This document shows, piece after piece, positions 1-13,494 of a stretch of DNA of 64,000 nucleotides. The stretch is from Phylloscopus collybita (Eukaryota > Chordata > Aves > Passeriformes > Phylloscopidae), in the NCBI GenBank assembly GCA_027886175.1, contig JAJNNQ010000024.1, forward strand, positions 6,370,001 to 6,434,000, written 5' to 3'. A model generated the notes under the pieces. That model did no database searches and was not told where the DNA came from. It saw nothing but the letters and a program-made list of their open reading frames with translations. The first letter of the stretch is position 1; the number at the start of each line of letters is the position of its first letter. A program made the position numbers and the translations under genes.

Positions 1-3000
1 AGGAGCAAGTCCTGCTGTAGCAAGTTATGCTGCCCAGAATACCCTTAACTTGGCAGGATCTTATGGGAGAGGGGATGTGTTTTACTGGGGAAAGTGTTGT
101 AGCATAAAAGTGAACAGATTTTGAAGTTCATAAGCTCTTCTGCTCTGATGAGAGCAGGGACTTGCCGTATCCTTAGGCAAAGATCACAGGTATTTACAAA
201 ATCCCAGCATATAGGACTACACTCAGGATGGAGACGGTCCTATTAAAAAGTCCTGTAATCAAATCACTGCAGATCTGTTGGAAGAATAAAGGAGGAAAAG
301 CAGGGTTAAGATTGTGGAATAGCTTTGCAGTCAGAGAAGTCTTAGACTTAAATATGTGAGCTGAATTTGGAGATCATCTTAAAGAGAGGCAATAGATAAG
401 GCAGATTAACCCTTAAATTATTGCTTGCTGTGAGGAGCAGTCTGCAGATCAAAGACTTCAAGTCATTGGAGAAGTTTCTTTTGCAAACAGCCAGAGACTG
501 AGACAGAGGTGAGCTGGTACTGGCCCTAGTTAGCTCCAATTCCCCAAGAAAATTGCTCAGTCCTAAGGACTGAGAGGTACTTGGCAGCAGCAATCAATAT
601 GATGCAGTGGTTCTTTGATTGCCAGACAAAAGTTCAGCCACTAAACTTTAATGCAGAATCTCAGAGCAGATGTTTTAGAAATTTCAATTGTGCTGAAGAG
701 GATTAACTAAAAACATTGCCTTAAAATTAAAAAGCACAGGTATATAGTAGTAGGCTGGAATGTATCTAAGTCAATACTATTAAACCTGCACTTATAGGCC
801 ACTCATTTATTTGAAAATACTTTTGTGGTGGGACAATGTCTTAAGACACAGAATTTAATTACTAAGCCACAATAGAAGTGTTCAATTTGCTTTTCTCTCC
901 TATTACTCATATTATGTATAGAACACAAATTGATTTGTCGTTAGTATCAATTCCTGGAAAGGCTCAGATTCCCAATGCAGTTGGATTTGTTTAGCAGACA
1001 ATTTATTACTTTACCTATACTAAGCATTAGTATTGTATTTGTACCTCTGTGTCTACCAAAGGAAGTCCAATCTTTTGTTCCTCCTACTTACTGGGGTTTC
1101 AATTATTTTTATGTACATTCTTAACTTCTAGTAAATCAAAGAGAATTGTCTACAACCACTAAACCCAGAACAAAGTGATCAACTTGGCCATTTCACCACC
1201 CACGCTGCACATTTCAACTCTGTTCATTTCACATTTGTTTCCCTGGAACTGTCCCATAAGGAGAATGAAAGATTTCAAGGAAATAATATAGTAATAATTT
1301 ATCAATGGTAAAAATTAAAATTTCCATTTGTGGCACTGTGCATGTCATGAAGTATTATAATGCCCAATAGTGTAATCTGATTATATTGTAAAGTAATTAT
1401 ACTTAAAACTTTTCATCTTTTTTGTCATCCTAACATGCTGCTGCTATCTGTTCTCCTCATAGCATGAAATATATAATGACAGAAATTATGGCAGTTCTAA
1501 CTGATAATGATGCCACATTCAGAATCAAACAGGACTTCCTGCAAATCCAGGCTGAAATTTGGAGCTGGATCTGTGCAAATGTGTCTGCTGAGAGTTGACA
1601 GGAACTTCTTAGAGTTATCCAAGAGTGGATTTTAGCCCTGGTATCAGTAGCTGTGCTGTTTTCACCATCTAGACTCTAATTAAAAGCCCTGCCTTTCATT
1701 TTAGCCAATCTTATAACTGTACAACTCTTCTCAGTTTTGGATGTTGTCATCATCCTGTCACTTAATGTGAAATTTTCCAAACTGCTTCTGTCTCCATTTT
1801 TTATGTGGATTAGCATCTTCAGGATAAGGCAGAGGGGAATTTCAGACAAGTTGTTTTAGCTGTTTTGAGGGGCAGGATAAGGCTTTCCCACTGTTGGGTT
1901 GAAAAGCTCTAACTTGTATTTGCTCTGCAGAAACTTGGCAAAGTGACAGCAGTAGCAGATGGTACAGAGTGGGACAAGAGAGACAGTCACCTTCACGTAA
2001 TGGACACTTCAATGTTATTCCATGAAAAAGATTCACAACCACACAAGCTTTAACTTCTGAAAAATCTCATTTTCATATGCTAAATGAGCAGTTTTTAAGG
2101 GGAGACAAGGAAAAGAAGGCAGCAATAGAAACAGAAAGCACAAAAAGACCTTCGGAGGGGACAGCAGTTGTTGGGTAACAGTGGAAGACGGTGACAGAGG
2201 CTGACAGCATGATATCAGCACAGCCAAGGAGCACATAAGCATTCTGAGGATCATCTAATAGCCTCCCTTAAAACCCCCTTCACAGGCAAGTGAATGAGAA
2301 AACCAGGGAGGTGAACCATGAAAGGTTCTGCTGGGGAGCTCTCTGATGAAGTGTGAATGAGATCATGTTTTACAGCCACATCCATTTTGTCCATAACTGA
2401 TAAACTAAGTGGGGCAGAAGTTATCAGTGTGGGAAAAAGCAGCACTCCTGAAACACCTTATCAAAACCCAAACTTTCTTGTCTGAGTGGAAGGGAGATGT
2501 TGTCCTCTGGAGGGTGCCTGATGACTCTCCTGAGCATGCTTGGTAAATCCTCATGCCCACTATCCCTCTCCTCAAAGCATGAACCCATCTTCACTCCAGA
2601 CAGAGAGACAGGGAACTCCTGAAAAGGAGCTGGAGGCAGCTCCAGTACCTCACTTTCTGGGTTGTGAACTTCTGTCCAGAGAGCTCTCATCAGGAGCTCA
2701 CACATCTTAACAGGGTTCAACGCTCTCAGGCAAGAGGTCTGGCCCCTAGGGTCAAAAATATTGGAAAGGCTCCAGAAAGGTTTTCCCAGCTTCTACAAGC
2801 AATACAAGCTCTTTGTCCTGTGTTAACACCACAGTGACAATGTTGGGACTAACCCTGGCAGCTGGATAAGATGCTGTACAGCACTACAGGACCAGCTATT
2901 GCCTGGGAGAGCAGAGCATCTCCCATCAACATCGGATCAGCTCCTCCCCAAGGTGTTTGCTCTGCTGGAAAACTCTGAGAGACACAGGCAGCAGTGTGGG

Positions 3001-3888
3001 GCTTTTTCTACTTCATTCCCCTCAGTACCTTATAAGACATCCTGGGATGTTCTCACAGGCACAGGCACCTGTCTCTCCCTCAGAAATCTTGCTGAAGACA
3101 CAGATGAAGCACCACGAGATCCAAGTGGTGAAGATGCCTAAAGTCAGACCCTAAATTCCCCTGGAGTTCCTGTTTTTGAGGTCAAAATTGATCATCTGCT
3201 GGCAAGAGCACTTGATGTGCACTCATTTTGGTACTATCAGGAAGTACACCATAACAATTGGTTATTTTACTATTAGCTATTGATGTGAGGGATTTTGATT
3301 ACACAAGCCACTATCATCGTGCTGAAACTGGATATCTGACTAAATCAAATAAAATGCTCTTTCTGTTGTCTCTTGAAACACAGGTTTTCCATTGCTAATT
3401 TTTGCTATTTCTTCTCTCTGCTATTTTAATTTCCCCAAAAGCCAGTTTCTTGTAAGTGTAGTTCTTTGAGGTTATTAAAGTGGGACTCACCATTTGCAAA
3501 TATTACAGTTAGAAGACTTACAATAATATTTTCCAATATTATGGCTATCACACAGGCTCAAGTAGACTAAAATTGCTCCAAAAGAGCCTAATTTACTTCC
3601 AAAAGAAGTTTAAAGTACGTTTTAAAAGAACTGCCTGTGATTTTTTCTTGCAGAATATAGCAATAAAACCACACAACTAAGAAAAGAAGACACGGAATCA
3701 CAAAGCAGTCTACATTAAACTAAAAGAGTTTTTAAGATCAACACAGTAAATTTCTTCCTGACTTTGAGTCCCAAACGTGTCTCAGTGTTATAACTTTGAT
3801 AACTCCTATCCATGGTTTGACTGTCATTCTTTGATAAAATGTTAGTGTTGTACTGTCATTACACCTCTGTGGCAAGGAATCACACGTT

Positions 3889-3903
3889 GAGAGAGAGAGA
3901 AAA
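3889..3903. repeat. (GA)n microsatellite
   Basis: Six GA units followed by a short A run. It is a short simple repeat with no gene context. Confidence 0.8.
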
Positions 3904-6900
3904 ATGACATTATCAGGAGCCACTATCTCAGAATCTGTTTCAAACTTGTATACAAAGCCATTATGACCTGGCTGGTGTAGTAATGTTTTACAGCACAATT
4001 CCATCTGCAGATGTTGCCAAAGGACAATATTCTTCTACACTGACTAATGCATTTCCCTGTAAATAACCCTCTGATTTTTGTGGGACCTGATGCTGCCTCA
4101 GATGCCATTCAGCATGAAGAAAGGTGTCAGAATATGGCCTGGAGTTATTATCTGTATAACCTAAACCTTAGCAAAGCAATGAGATACCCAGATTAATGGC
4201 TAATGCCTGGGATGATATTCCTATCTTAACCCTTGCTGTCTGACCAAAGTGAATAATAACATGCTCGTGGTATGTCATCAGCCTCTGAAATACAGTTGCA
4301 ACAGTATGAAATTTCAGAATAAATATCTGCCTTCATGCTTTTTTATTCCCCTTGTGGATTTAAGTCTGTTCCCTAAAATATTGTTTAATATGATTTTAGA
4401 GATTTAATAGCATCTATTGACCAAGAGAGGACAAAAGTCAGCTCTCTCCTCAGCTTTTTCTCTGTAGGATAAATTTGTTTGAGAGTGCTTTTTTCTTTTT
4501 AGTCTTATGTTAAGAAACTTCTTCTTGATTATCTTTGAAGCCATCAAACAGCTTTTCCTAGTTAATGGAAAGTCTTTAATGACACCTAACAACAACATAT
4601 TCTATATAATACTTTGGGATGATTTGAATACAAAAAGCATTAAACAAGCTGGGTTCTATTTTTATGCAGTCTTGTGTAATTTTACACACCAGTTGAATTA
4701 CTAATAACAGCAGTCTAGCTCACATATACACACCATGAAAAAAAATAATAATAGCTGATAATTATGTTTTTGTATCATTTTAAATGGTATGTGGACATAA
4801 AATAAGCATGTATTTTAACGATTCCGTAAAGTACTCCAGAATATTTCTGAATATTCTAATAGAAAAGAGAATGAAATTGACTTACATTCCTGTGGTACTT
4901 CGAGGTCTTTCACCATTGTCTCTATGGTTATTTTTTCATGTTTGCATAATTATTTAATACAGCACAGTCAAGTCTGGCAGAAATTATGACCATGCCCGTA
5001 GTTCAACAATCTGGGTTTCTCATTGCATTTACAGTGACTGTGTGCAAATAAAAGGCCAGAGCAATCTAGTGCCAATTTTTGTGTTCATAAATTCAGCTTA
5101 GGGCCAAAATTCTCCCCTAAGTGGACAAAGACAATGAGACTTCTAATTAACAGTGAGATTCACAACACCCTGAACAGCACAAGTGTTCCCAAAAGAAATG
5201 CGTATTTGAAATGTTGACTATATAGGGCTATAGTCTATATAATCTATATAGGAAATGCATTCCTGCATGTGGACACAAAGTGAAGTTTTGAGGAGGGTGA
5301 CTGGGTTTTAGGACAATAGGATAACAATGCAACTTATAACCTACAGTTATGCCAAGATAAAATTACCTGAGATTTGAAGTCAAACTCTTGATCTTCTTTG
5401 GTCAGAAGTAGTTTCAGTTCACAGCTTTGCCCTTCCTGTGTGATGTTCTATGCAGACAGATGTTCACTAGCTGGAGGCAAAGAAACACTTCATTGCCACT
5501 ATCCTACAAAAATATCCAAGATTCAGAGGGTCAAACAGAGAAGAAAGGGGAAATGAAGACAACTGTGATTCTAATAATTAATGAGGATGGTTATCTGGTA
5601 GGAAAGCAATATAAGGTGATATTTAAGAGAGAGAGTCTTGCATTTCCCAGATGGGAGACATGTTATTAAGTTGTTCAAAAATTAGAGACTGGTATCATTT
5701 CCTCTGGTTACAGTTTTGAAGTGCCCTTCACCGCCGTAACTGCAAAGGCAATACACTGAAACTGCCCAGCAGAACAAAGTGCAGAAAATGATCCTGGGGC
5801 ATGGAATCGTTGCCATTAGCTCAGGTGTGATGGCTGGGCTGCTGGGTATTCACAGAACTCAAACCACTTAGAAGATAAGGGTTTGGGTGCCAGGGGGTCT
5901 CCAGACCGACATGGGTGTTTGGGGATTTGTGGCTCAGGCTGTAGCTTGCAAGCGCTCTCCTCATGTGGTACATGAGGGTGTCCAGGAGGCTACATGACCA
6001 AAGCCAAAAGTATATAGAAAAAATTGTGAAGAACTCGAGAGAGAGAAAAAAATGAATTCACCTTTGAAGAAATGTTGACACCTTTTCTTCTGCCACAAGT
6101 TTATCACAGGAGTGTAGCTCATGCAGGCGCACGGGGATGTTTCCTTTACACTGGCTTAAAACCTGGCAGAGCCCTCAAGGACAGAGGGGTTCTTTAAATG
6201 TGCCAAAATATGCTGCAAGAGGGTGAGCAAAGTGATATATCTAGTAAAGAGATGTGTTGGAAGTAGAATTGCAAACCTTACAGATAAACAAATATACTCC
6301 ACAGTTACAGAACATAAGCAACTCCATTAAAAAATAAGAGCCTAAAATTTGCCAAATGTTTTTGATGCTGACTAAAAACACTTGAAATTGCTCTTCAGTT
6401 GAACACTACAGTAGGAAAAAAATGCTCTTACACTGCAGATTTTAACTACATCTGATAAGCTCTGTAAAGCCTGAGGTGTATTGACAACTCAATGCCCTTA
6501 ATTTGGTGGGAAAGTAACTCAAGGCAGTCTTCATTGACTTTTGCTCTAACACTTTAATCACAGAAAGGAATATTTGGGATATCTGGGATCAATTTTTATG
6601 GCTCCTCCAACTAGCTCAGATCACTGATTTGTTAGGGAATATTTCAAGTTTTTTGGCTCCTTCTTGTTTTGGATTTTGAGTTGTTGTTTGGTTGTTTGTT
6701 TTTTCTTTAATTGACTGACTGTTTGACAAGATAGACTCTTCCTTGCAACTGAGATACAGAATGAGCTTTTGACATGCAGAACATCATCATGAAACTCTGA
6801 GGTCTTGTTTTAAAGTAATTATTTAGCTTTTCCTTGAATGACACTCTGCGAGGGATTATGGAAGAAAATCATTATAAGGTTTCACATCAGTCAGGATACT

Positions 6901-7167
6901 TTCTGCCCCTTCTCTTTGATTTAGACATACACTGCCAAACAAATCAAAGATTACACTTGGGAGCTGCATGCTGCTGTGATGGATCTCTGGAGAGGAAGAG
7001 AGAAAAATGAAGTTAAAAAAAAAGGGTAAAGGAAACGTGAGGAATGAAAAAAAAGTTTCAGCAAGTGTTGGCTCTACTGTCAGTCAAATGAAAGAGAAGG
7101 GACAACTTGATCTATTGCAAGATCATAGCCAAGGATAAAAAAGTAGAAGTTCTCCCTGACAGAAACA

Positions 7168-7180
7168 AACACACACACAC
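7168..7180. repeat. (AC)n microsatellite
   Basis: A run of about six AC units inside a slightly A-rich stretch. Simple repeat. Confidence 0.8.
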
Positions 7181-8907
7181 ATTCATTTTGATTCACTCAG
7201 TTTTTTGGGTTTCATTGTTCTTTGATAGACAAGAGCTTTCTCCCTGTTCTGGTGACATGCCAGTGCACCAGTATAGCCCCTCAAAGACATAATGAACACA
7301 TTCCATGACACCAAATTATATCCTGATATCAGTAAAGCTGAGAAGTGAGAAGCAAAAAGGCTGGTTTTCATTAATTTCAGAGCTATTAAAGAATATAATC
7401 TCTTAATGCCTCAAAAGACTTGACTATTGAACTTTAACTATAAGTACCACTAATTAGAGGTCTGCAATGCCTGATATGTCTTCAGAGGAAAAAATAAATA
7501 AATTTTCCACAAACCAGCTCATTAAAACTGTGATGCTGGCTCACTACAAACAGCTGCCAGGATGGGTAATTTGGGAGTGCATCTGGAATGAGAGAAGAAA
7601 AGCTGCTGTAAACACAATCAAAAGCAGGGGATGCATCAAAGCAAGCACAGTGATTTACAAGGGGGTGAGTTTGTGAAACTTCCATAGCTGGAAATAACAA
7701 AGCAGGCAAGACACCTTGTATCAGGAGTCACCTCTGATAATCCCATGACATTTTCCTCTTGGGAACAGTTTTCTGTAGTGACAGGACAAACATTACTCCA
7801 AGTTGTGCTCTCACCATTAGCTGACTGAATGGCATTAAAACTGTTTTTACGTGTGAATGTACACAGCCTGCCTTGTACAAGCTTCTCCACTAAATGTTTC
7901 ATACTAGAGTGAGGGGGCTGAGGGCAATATGTGGGTCAAATACCTGTAAAAGTCATTACAGCAGAGTGTAGACTGAAAGCAGTATTTTCTTCAAGGTATC
8001 TAAAGAACCTTTACAAGATCAAAAAAATGCCATTAAATTGCATTCTAAAACCAAAGCAAAATTTAAATGTTGCTGAAATTTTTTTTTCTCTGAAAGTTTA
8101 CTTTGCCCTAGTAGAGTTTGATGTTACAGCATGTTCAGATTTATGGTGGAAGCACCTCAATTTAATTTTTAACAGGCTGCCTTATGTAAATCTCTATCTA
8201 AGTGAGAGAATTCATTAAAAAATGTAGCAGAGAAAACTGTGGAATTAATCTGTGAACTTTTACTCCTGACTATGTGGCCCTAGAAAATTATTTGACATTG
8301 CATATGGATGTCAAATACTTGCCGACTGAACTCTGCTGGCTACAACTCTCACTCCCAGCTTGCAGCAATGACAGGCTTACACTTGAACTTAACTAGTTCA
8401 TTACATTTGTTCTTACATCCAATATCCCTGAAAAGTGATGCATGCTGGAAAATATGCATCAGTTATACAACCACCTGTAAGTGTTTTCCTTACCTTGGAG
8501 ATCTCACTCTTGTAGGTGAGACCTGGAGGATCCCTGCACATGAATCTGCAGGATTTTGTCCCAGCAAAAGCTAGAAAATAGGAAAGGATAAAATCATTGG
8601 TGCTCATGAGACATTCTGCATTTCTTGTGCTCCTGTTTCTCTTGCTCCCTCAGGAGGCCTCCCACCAGCTGCAGTCTCAGGGGAGTAGTGAGAACTCCTG
8701 CTGTCATACATCCTCTGAGGTGATGCATGAAGTGAATTCTGTCTTGAAACTGCTCTTACTGGGGTTGTTGACACCACATAGCTTGATGGCTACTTAAATT
8801 TAAGCAGAATTTACTTTCTTGAACACAGGAAGTATATTTCTCCCTTTAAAATGAAAGTAAAAACTAACTTTAAAATTTTCCCTTTAAAAATACCAATTTG
8901 CAACTGT

Positions 8908-8948
8908 TTCCCACCCCCTCCCCCTCTTCTTCTTCTTTTTTTTTTCCT
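8908..8948. repeat. Polypyrimidine tract
   Basis: About 40 bases that are almost purely C and T on the plus strand: a C-rich part, then CTT triplets, then a T run. It is low-complexity sequence. It could be the tail of a minus-strand retroposed copy, but no body of such a copy was recognised beside it. Confidence 0.7.
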
Positions 8949-11900
8949 TAAAAAGTGAAGATTTCAAGAAGACCTTATGAACTTAGATAATGTGCATTCT
9001 AGTCTGAAGAAAAACTAACCCTCTTTTTTCTTAGATCTAGTCTCTGTTCCTTGCTTGTCTCCTCAGAGGCACTGCACTGCACAGATTCACTCTCTTTTGA
9101 ATTTACAGTGGCTTACAAAACTCAAATCAGGCTGGAAGGAGCCTTCTAGGAACTGGATTGGGATTTTGAAATGAGTTTGTGTTATTAAGTGGGTGGTGTT
9201 TTGTTTTTATTTTTTGAAATAAAATAGATGGGGAAATACAATCTTAATATTTCTCCTGCATCCAAAAACATAAAGCTTTTAGATATATGTGGGCTTAACA
9301 CTCTATTTGTTCCAACTAACATCAGTAATGCTCAGTCTGAAAAAAATATTTTACATTTATATAGATGTAGTCTCATCTCTTAAAATAAATTTTACTGTGA
9401 ATTATGAGTCTCTTCGTTTTTAATCTAGTTTGCATGGAATAAAAAAGAACATTAGCCATCGATAAACAGAGATTCAATCACATAAAGATTTTCTCTAAAA
9501 AAGCAGACAATTGGGAGCATTTTATTTACCCAATAACCCTATGTGGCTTCATCCCCAAAAGAAAACGTTTTTCTAAAGATATCTGCATTGATTTTAATTA
9601 GGTCAGATCAGCATAAACCAGTTCATTTTCAATAGATACTGACATTCCAATATTCCACGTCATATTGATTCAAAATTGTTTTTTGAGAGTTATAAAGAGA
9701 AGAGAAAATGCAACAGAGGCTTGCAATACAGCCTGCTCTATGGAACCAGGTAAATCACACTTTGCAAAATCATTTTCCCCTCTAATAGAGTCAAAAAATG
9801 GTTATTATTCTTTAGGGTTGCTGCACTTTAATTTATTCTTCAATCCCCAACCACCTAAGCAGTGTTTTCAGACGTTGCACAGTCCATCATGTGTTGCATC
9901 TATTTTCTGTTTGAGAGAAATTGTCTTGATTTCCATAACAAAATAATAACACTTTGTGCTATTTTGATAACAATACTGCAACAATCTGAGATATCCATTA
10001 ACATTTCCATCTCTGCCTTTGTGCCCAATACACTGAGGTTTCACCAGCACCATCCTAATCCAGTAAACTTTGGCTGAAGCACTGGCCAAGCAGCATTTTA
10101 CACACTAGCAATGACATTCATAAGGTAATAACACTTCTGCAGAGAAGGATCTTTTTCGTTTTTGCACCAATGATATTTTAGATCAAAAAGATGTGACAAC
10201 TGATCCTGTAGAATGTGGCTACTGCTCACCAGCCTGGAATAGCCTGAGCAAATTGTTCAGGCAGAATCTCCAGTTGTTTTTCTCACTGCTGCAAGGGCCC
10301 TGTACCATTAGCTGGCAGCAGAGTATTTTTCTGAGTTTGGTATTGCATCAAAGCTTTGATTTTTTTGTTGGGAGCTGTAATTCCTAAAGTGGCCATCTCT
10401 ATCTCCTCAGCCAGACTACTCTGCCAGTCAGACTTTTTCCCTCTTTCACTTCCACTTATTTCTGCTAAAAACCTCCAGCCTCCAAAACTCCAGTCCCTCC
10501 TTAGGAACATCAAGTCACTTGGCAGGCTAATTGCTTTTCTGCTCGAAGAAGTTATCAAGCAAGTACACTATTTTCTATAGTAATTACAGAATGACCCTGT
10601 GGCAGAATGTGTACAACAACAAATCTCAGTAAGAAGGCAGATCTTTGCTATTGTGAGTGGATAAAACTCCTCCAGGGTCAATGGGGCTGTATCTATTTCT
10701 ATGGGCAGATAATTTGGCTTGCAATAGTTGGCTGTTGGTGGATGCTCCCCTCACCTTTTTAGGAATTATTCCTATATGAACTCCACCTGTAATTGCAGGA
10801 AAGCAATTACACCTCTTTTAGCTCCAAGGTTATGATGACCAATACTGTCTTAGAACCCAGAGTGGCAAATTTAATTCAGATTATTCTCTCCTTGTCCAGC
10901 ACATGGATCAGGCTGCTCACTTTCATTTCAGAATATTTCAGAGTGCTGCTCGATAAAATCCCCAGATGGCAGAGCATTTAGCTTTCCTTCCCCAGTCAAT
11001 AACAAATGTATGCTCCTTTCATTGTCTCTATTAAAAAGCTCAGGTGCAAATACATCACGGAAATTTTGGTTCTCTTTTCCACATATTCAGTTAAAGACGA
11101 AACTTCTCTATGTCCATTGCTATAGGACAAAGACTTTAAGGACAAGGACTACAAGGAATGGATCAGTCTTCTACTTGTTCAGACTTGACTGCTTGTACCA
11201 GTGTGAAAAAGTAGCTGTTACTGGTCATGCATATAGAAGGAATTTAAAAAAAAATATAAGGGAAGAAGCTATAGGGAAATACTTTTAACAATTAGCCATG
11301 AGCTCACAGCAGGGCATGCATCTGAAGACAAAGCAGGAACGTGTTTTTATCAAACAAGGTCTAATTGTTTCACAGCTATTGCCTGCTATGTATCATGCCT
11401 GGTTTAAAGATGCTTGCTTAATCATCTTGTTCGCAGCTTCACTGTTTTTTGGTTTGTTTTTTGGTTTTGTTTTTTTTTTTTTCCCTTGCAGTTATTTTGT
11501 CAACAGGAAAAGCAGTGATGGGTTTTATGAAGGCTGCCATTAACTCTGTCAGCCCTGAGAGACACCAGCAACTGCAAACAGTAACTTAAATTCAGAGGGG
11601 TTAAGCTGATTATGGCAAGGGGCTTAATTCATCAACCCATCCTCACAGCAAGGGATGAAGGCCACAGGGATAAAGGAGACTGCTGGTGGTCAGATGCCTA
11701 AGTGAGATACCTTGGAATAAGCACTGTGGGAAGTCAAACACACAGTAAACCCTGGACTGGTGCTATTTTTGAAATTCTCAGGAAAAAAAGCATCACCTGG
11801 CAAGGTAGATGACGATGGAGTTGGATCTCAAAACCTCAAAGTCATAATAATCAAATTAAGCTTGTCATAACAAACAATCAAATTAGCTTACATCTGTCTG

Positions 11901-12030
11901 TCTAGTTTATCTCCAGAAAACTGGAGAGCGTGTGAGAACCCCATGAGTAAAAATAGAGAAAGATCTGCTGTGTGAGCTCCTCGGCCTATAAACAATCAAA
12001 TCCACTCCCTGAGGAAACAGTAGCCAAGGT
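8949..12030. other. Noncoding DNA, no gene recognised
   Basis: AT-rich sequence with only short overlapping open frames. The T/G-rich run at 11441-11484 is low-complexity. No recognisable repeat family, RNA gene or coding exon was seen. Confidence 0.65.
11441..11484. repeat. T/G-rich low-complexity run
   Basis: T runs are broken by GG pairs and the stretch ends in a long pure T run followed by CCC. It is low-complexity DNA. Confidence 0.75.
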
Positions 12031-12284
12031 GTGTTGGAGAGGATGAAGTAGCTAGGCCCTGAAGAGATGATTTATTAGTAAAAGACTCTAAAAGTATGAA
12101 ACTCACAAGAGGAATAGAATTAAAAGCAAGATTTGAACTGTAAGCATGGACAGGAAGAAGGTGATTAGATAGCTGAAAAGACTTGGCTGGGTGAGTCAGT
12201 GACACCCTTGCCAAGACAAAAAGATGAATAAAAGGTTGGACCTTCTCAGGTATCAGGGATAAGGTGGGTTTCACAGGTTTTGGT

Positions 12285-12650
12285 ATGTAGAGTAGAATTG
12301 TAATGTTGTAGTTCCCATAGGCTATATGTAGATTCTGTAGATTTTGTATCTTGAGGTGATTGGTTAATGCTCATTAGAATATTCACGATAGAAAGGGTTA
12401 AAATGGAATGTAACAAGGAGCTCAGCCTCTTTGCCCCCCTTCTCTTGGACCCTCTTGCCTCTTGCCCTCTTGGACTCTTTGCACTGGATCCCTGGACCCT
12501 TCCCCAGTTAGGCTGCCTTCCCATAAAGCACGTGTCCCAAAGAGTATCCTGCTCTTCAGATGATCTCTCTCATCGGACACAACCTGCGTGCTTTCTAATA
12601 TCGGTGCTTCAAGGGAATCTGTGTTCACTGAGGGATGTGATGTGGCAACA
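12285..12650 (+). mobile_element. Candidate solo LTR of an endogenous retrovirus, bounds uncertain
   Basis: The segment has the layout of an avian retroviral LTR read on the plus strand. An AT-rich U3-like part contains the box ATTGGTTAATGC near 12358. An A/T-rich promoter-like stretch (AGGGTTAAAATGG) follows at about 12396. Next comes a CT-rich leader with imperfect CTCTTG repeats at 12437-12483, then a CATAAA polyadenylation-like signal near 12523 and a short mixed downstream part. No exact TG...CA termini with matching target-site duplication could be fixed, and no internal retroviral coding sequence flanks it. The preceding 12032-12276 interval also begins TGTTGG, has an AATAAA box and ends TTCACA, so it may be a second, older LTR piece. 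The call rests on composition and layout only. Confidence 0.35.
12437..12483 (+). repeat. Imperfect CTCTTG tandem repeat
   Basis: About five degenerate units of 7 to 9 bases built around CTCTTG occur in a row. They lie in the CT-rich middle of the candidate LTR and may be part of its leader region. Confidence 0.5.
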
Positions 12651-13472
12651 TTATCTCATCTTTCTGGCAAGCATTTTTGCAAAGGTATAACACTGCCAAG
12701 ACAGGTCCCTGTATTCAACCCTCAGAACCCTGACACATTCACAACCTGGTGCTTTTTTTGTTCCTAAGTAATAAAGGTACAAAATAATTGCAAGGAAGAC
12801 CCTTGACCGTATGTAAGGGTTAAACCAAGAGGTAAAAGAATCTTGACTACTTATATTAAAAGAAATATTAAAACTGTACTTGTACATACATGTTCAAATC
12901 CATGTTCTTCCAAATTCTAGATTCCACAGTATAACTCTCACTGCTAAAATAAAAATTAAAAATTTCCTATATGTCAAAGAAAAAGAAATATTACTCCTGA
13001 GTGCTTGTCATTACATCTCAATATTGAAAAAAAAAATGCTGTTTTTTCAAATTATCAAGAGTAATGATTCTAACTATTGTTTCTGTATGCATTTGTTGAG
13101 GTCAAATATCTGCATTTCTGTTTCTCTAAAAACAGGCCAAAAATCATCCTGTCAGATTTATTTTTTTACATTGAAACAAGGTTTCTTTTCTGTTCCACAA
13201 GTCAGGTGATGTTTTGTTAGTTTTATCTGTAGCATGTGTGATCCAATACCTCAACTATACTATGTCTGCTTCTTTTTAGTTTTTAATTGGGATTTTTAAG
13301 TCACACTGCACTTTTATGCTGTGCTTCATTTTTTTTAATGGTTCTCATGTAATTTCATCCACTCTAATGCTGTTTTGCTCAAGGAAAGCTGGCACTTATT
13401 TGGAAAAAATTGAGTCACTGTCAGCTACCTGGAAGACAAGCACGAATCTGCCATCACTCTGACCAGACTGAC

Positions 13473-13494
13473 TTGTTTATTTGTTTATTTGTTT
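13473..13494. repeat. (TTGTTTAT)n short tandem repeat
   Basis: Almost three copies of an 8-base TTGTTTAT unit occur head to tail. Short simple repeat. Confidence 0.8.

Larger units (their letters stand above)
1..8880. other. Noncoding DNA, no gene recognised
   Basis: AT-rich, CpG-poor sequence. Open frames on both strands are all under about 100 codons, overlap one another in different frames, and match no family I know. Four consecutive minus-strand frames at 1842-2720 lie in different phases, so they do not look like one broken gene. Small (GA) and (CA) runs are present. A stretch at 5098-5180 resembles an old amniote repeat and is reported as a finding. I see nothing else that can be supported. 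Confidence 0.7.

Noticed and set aside
1842..2720. Four consecutive minus-strand open frames suggesting a broken gene
   Set aside because: The four pieces are in different phases, overlap at their ends and share no family resemblance.
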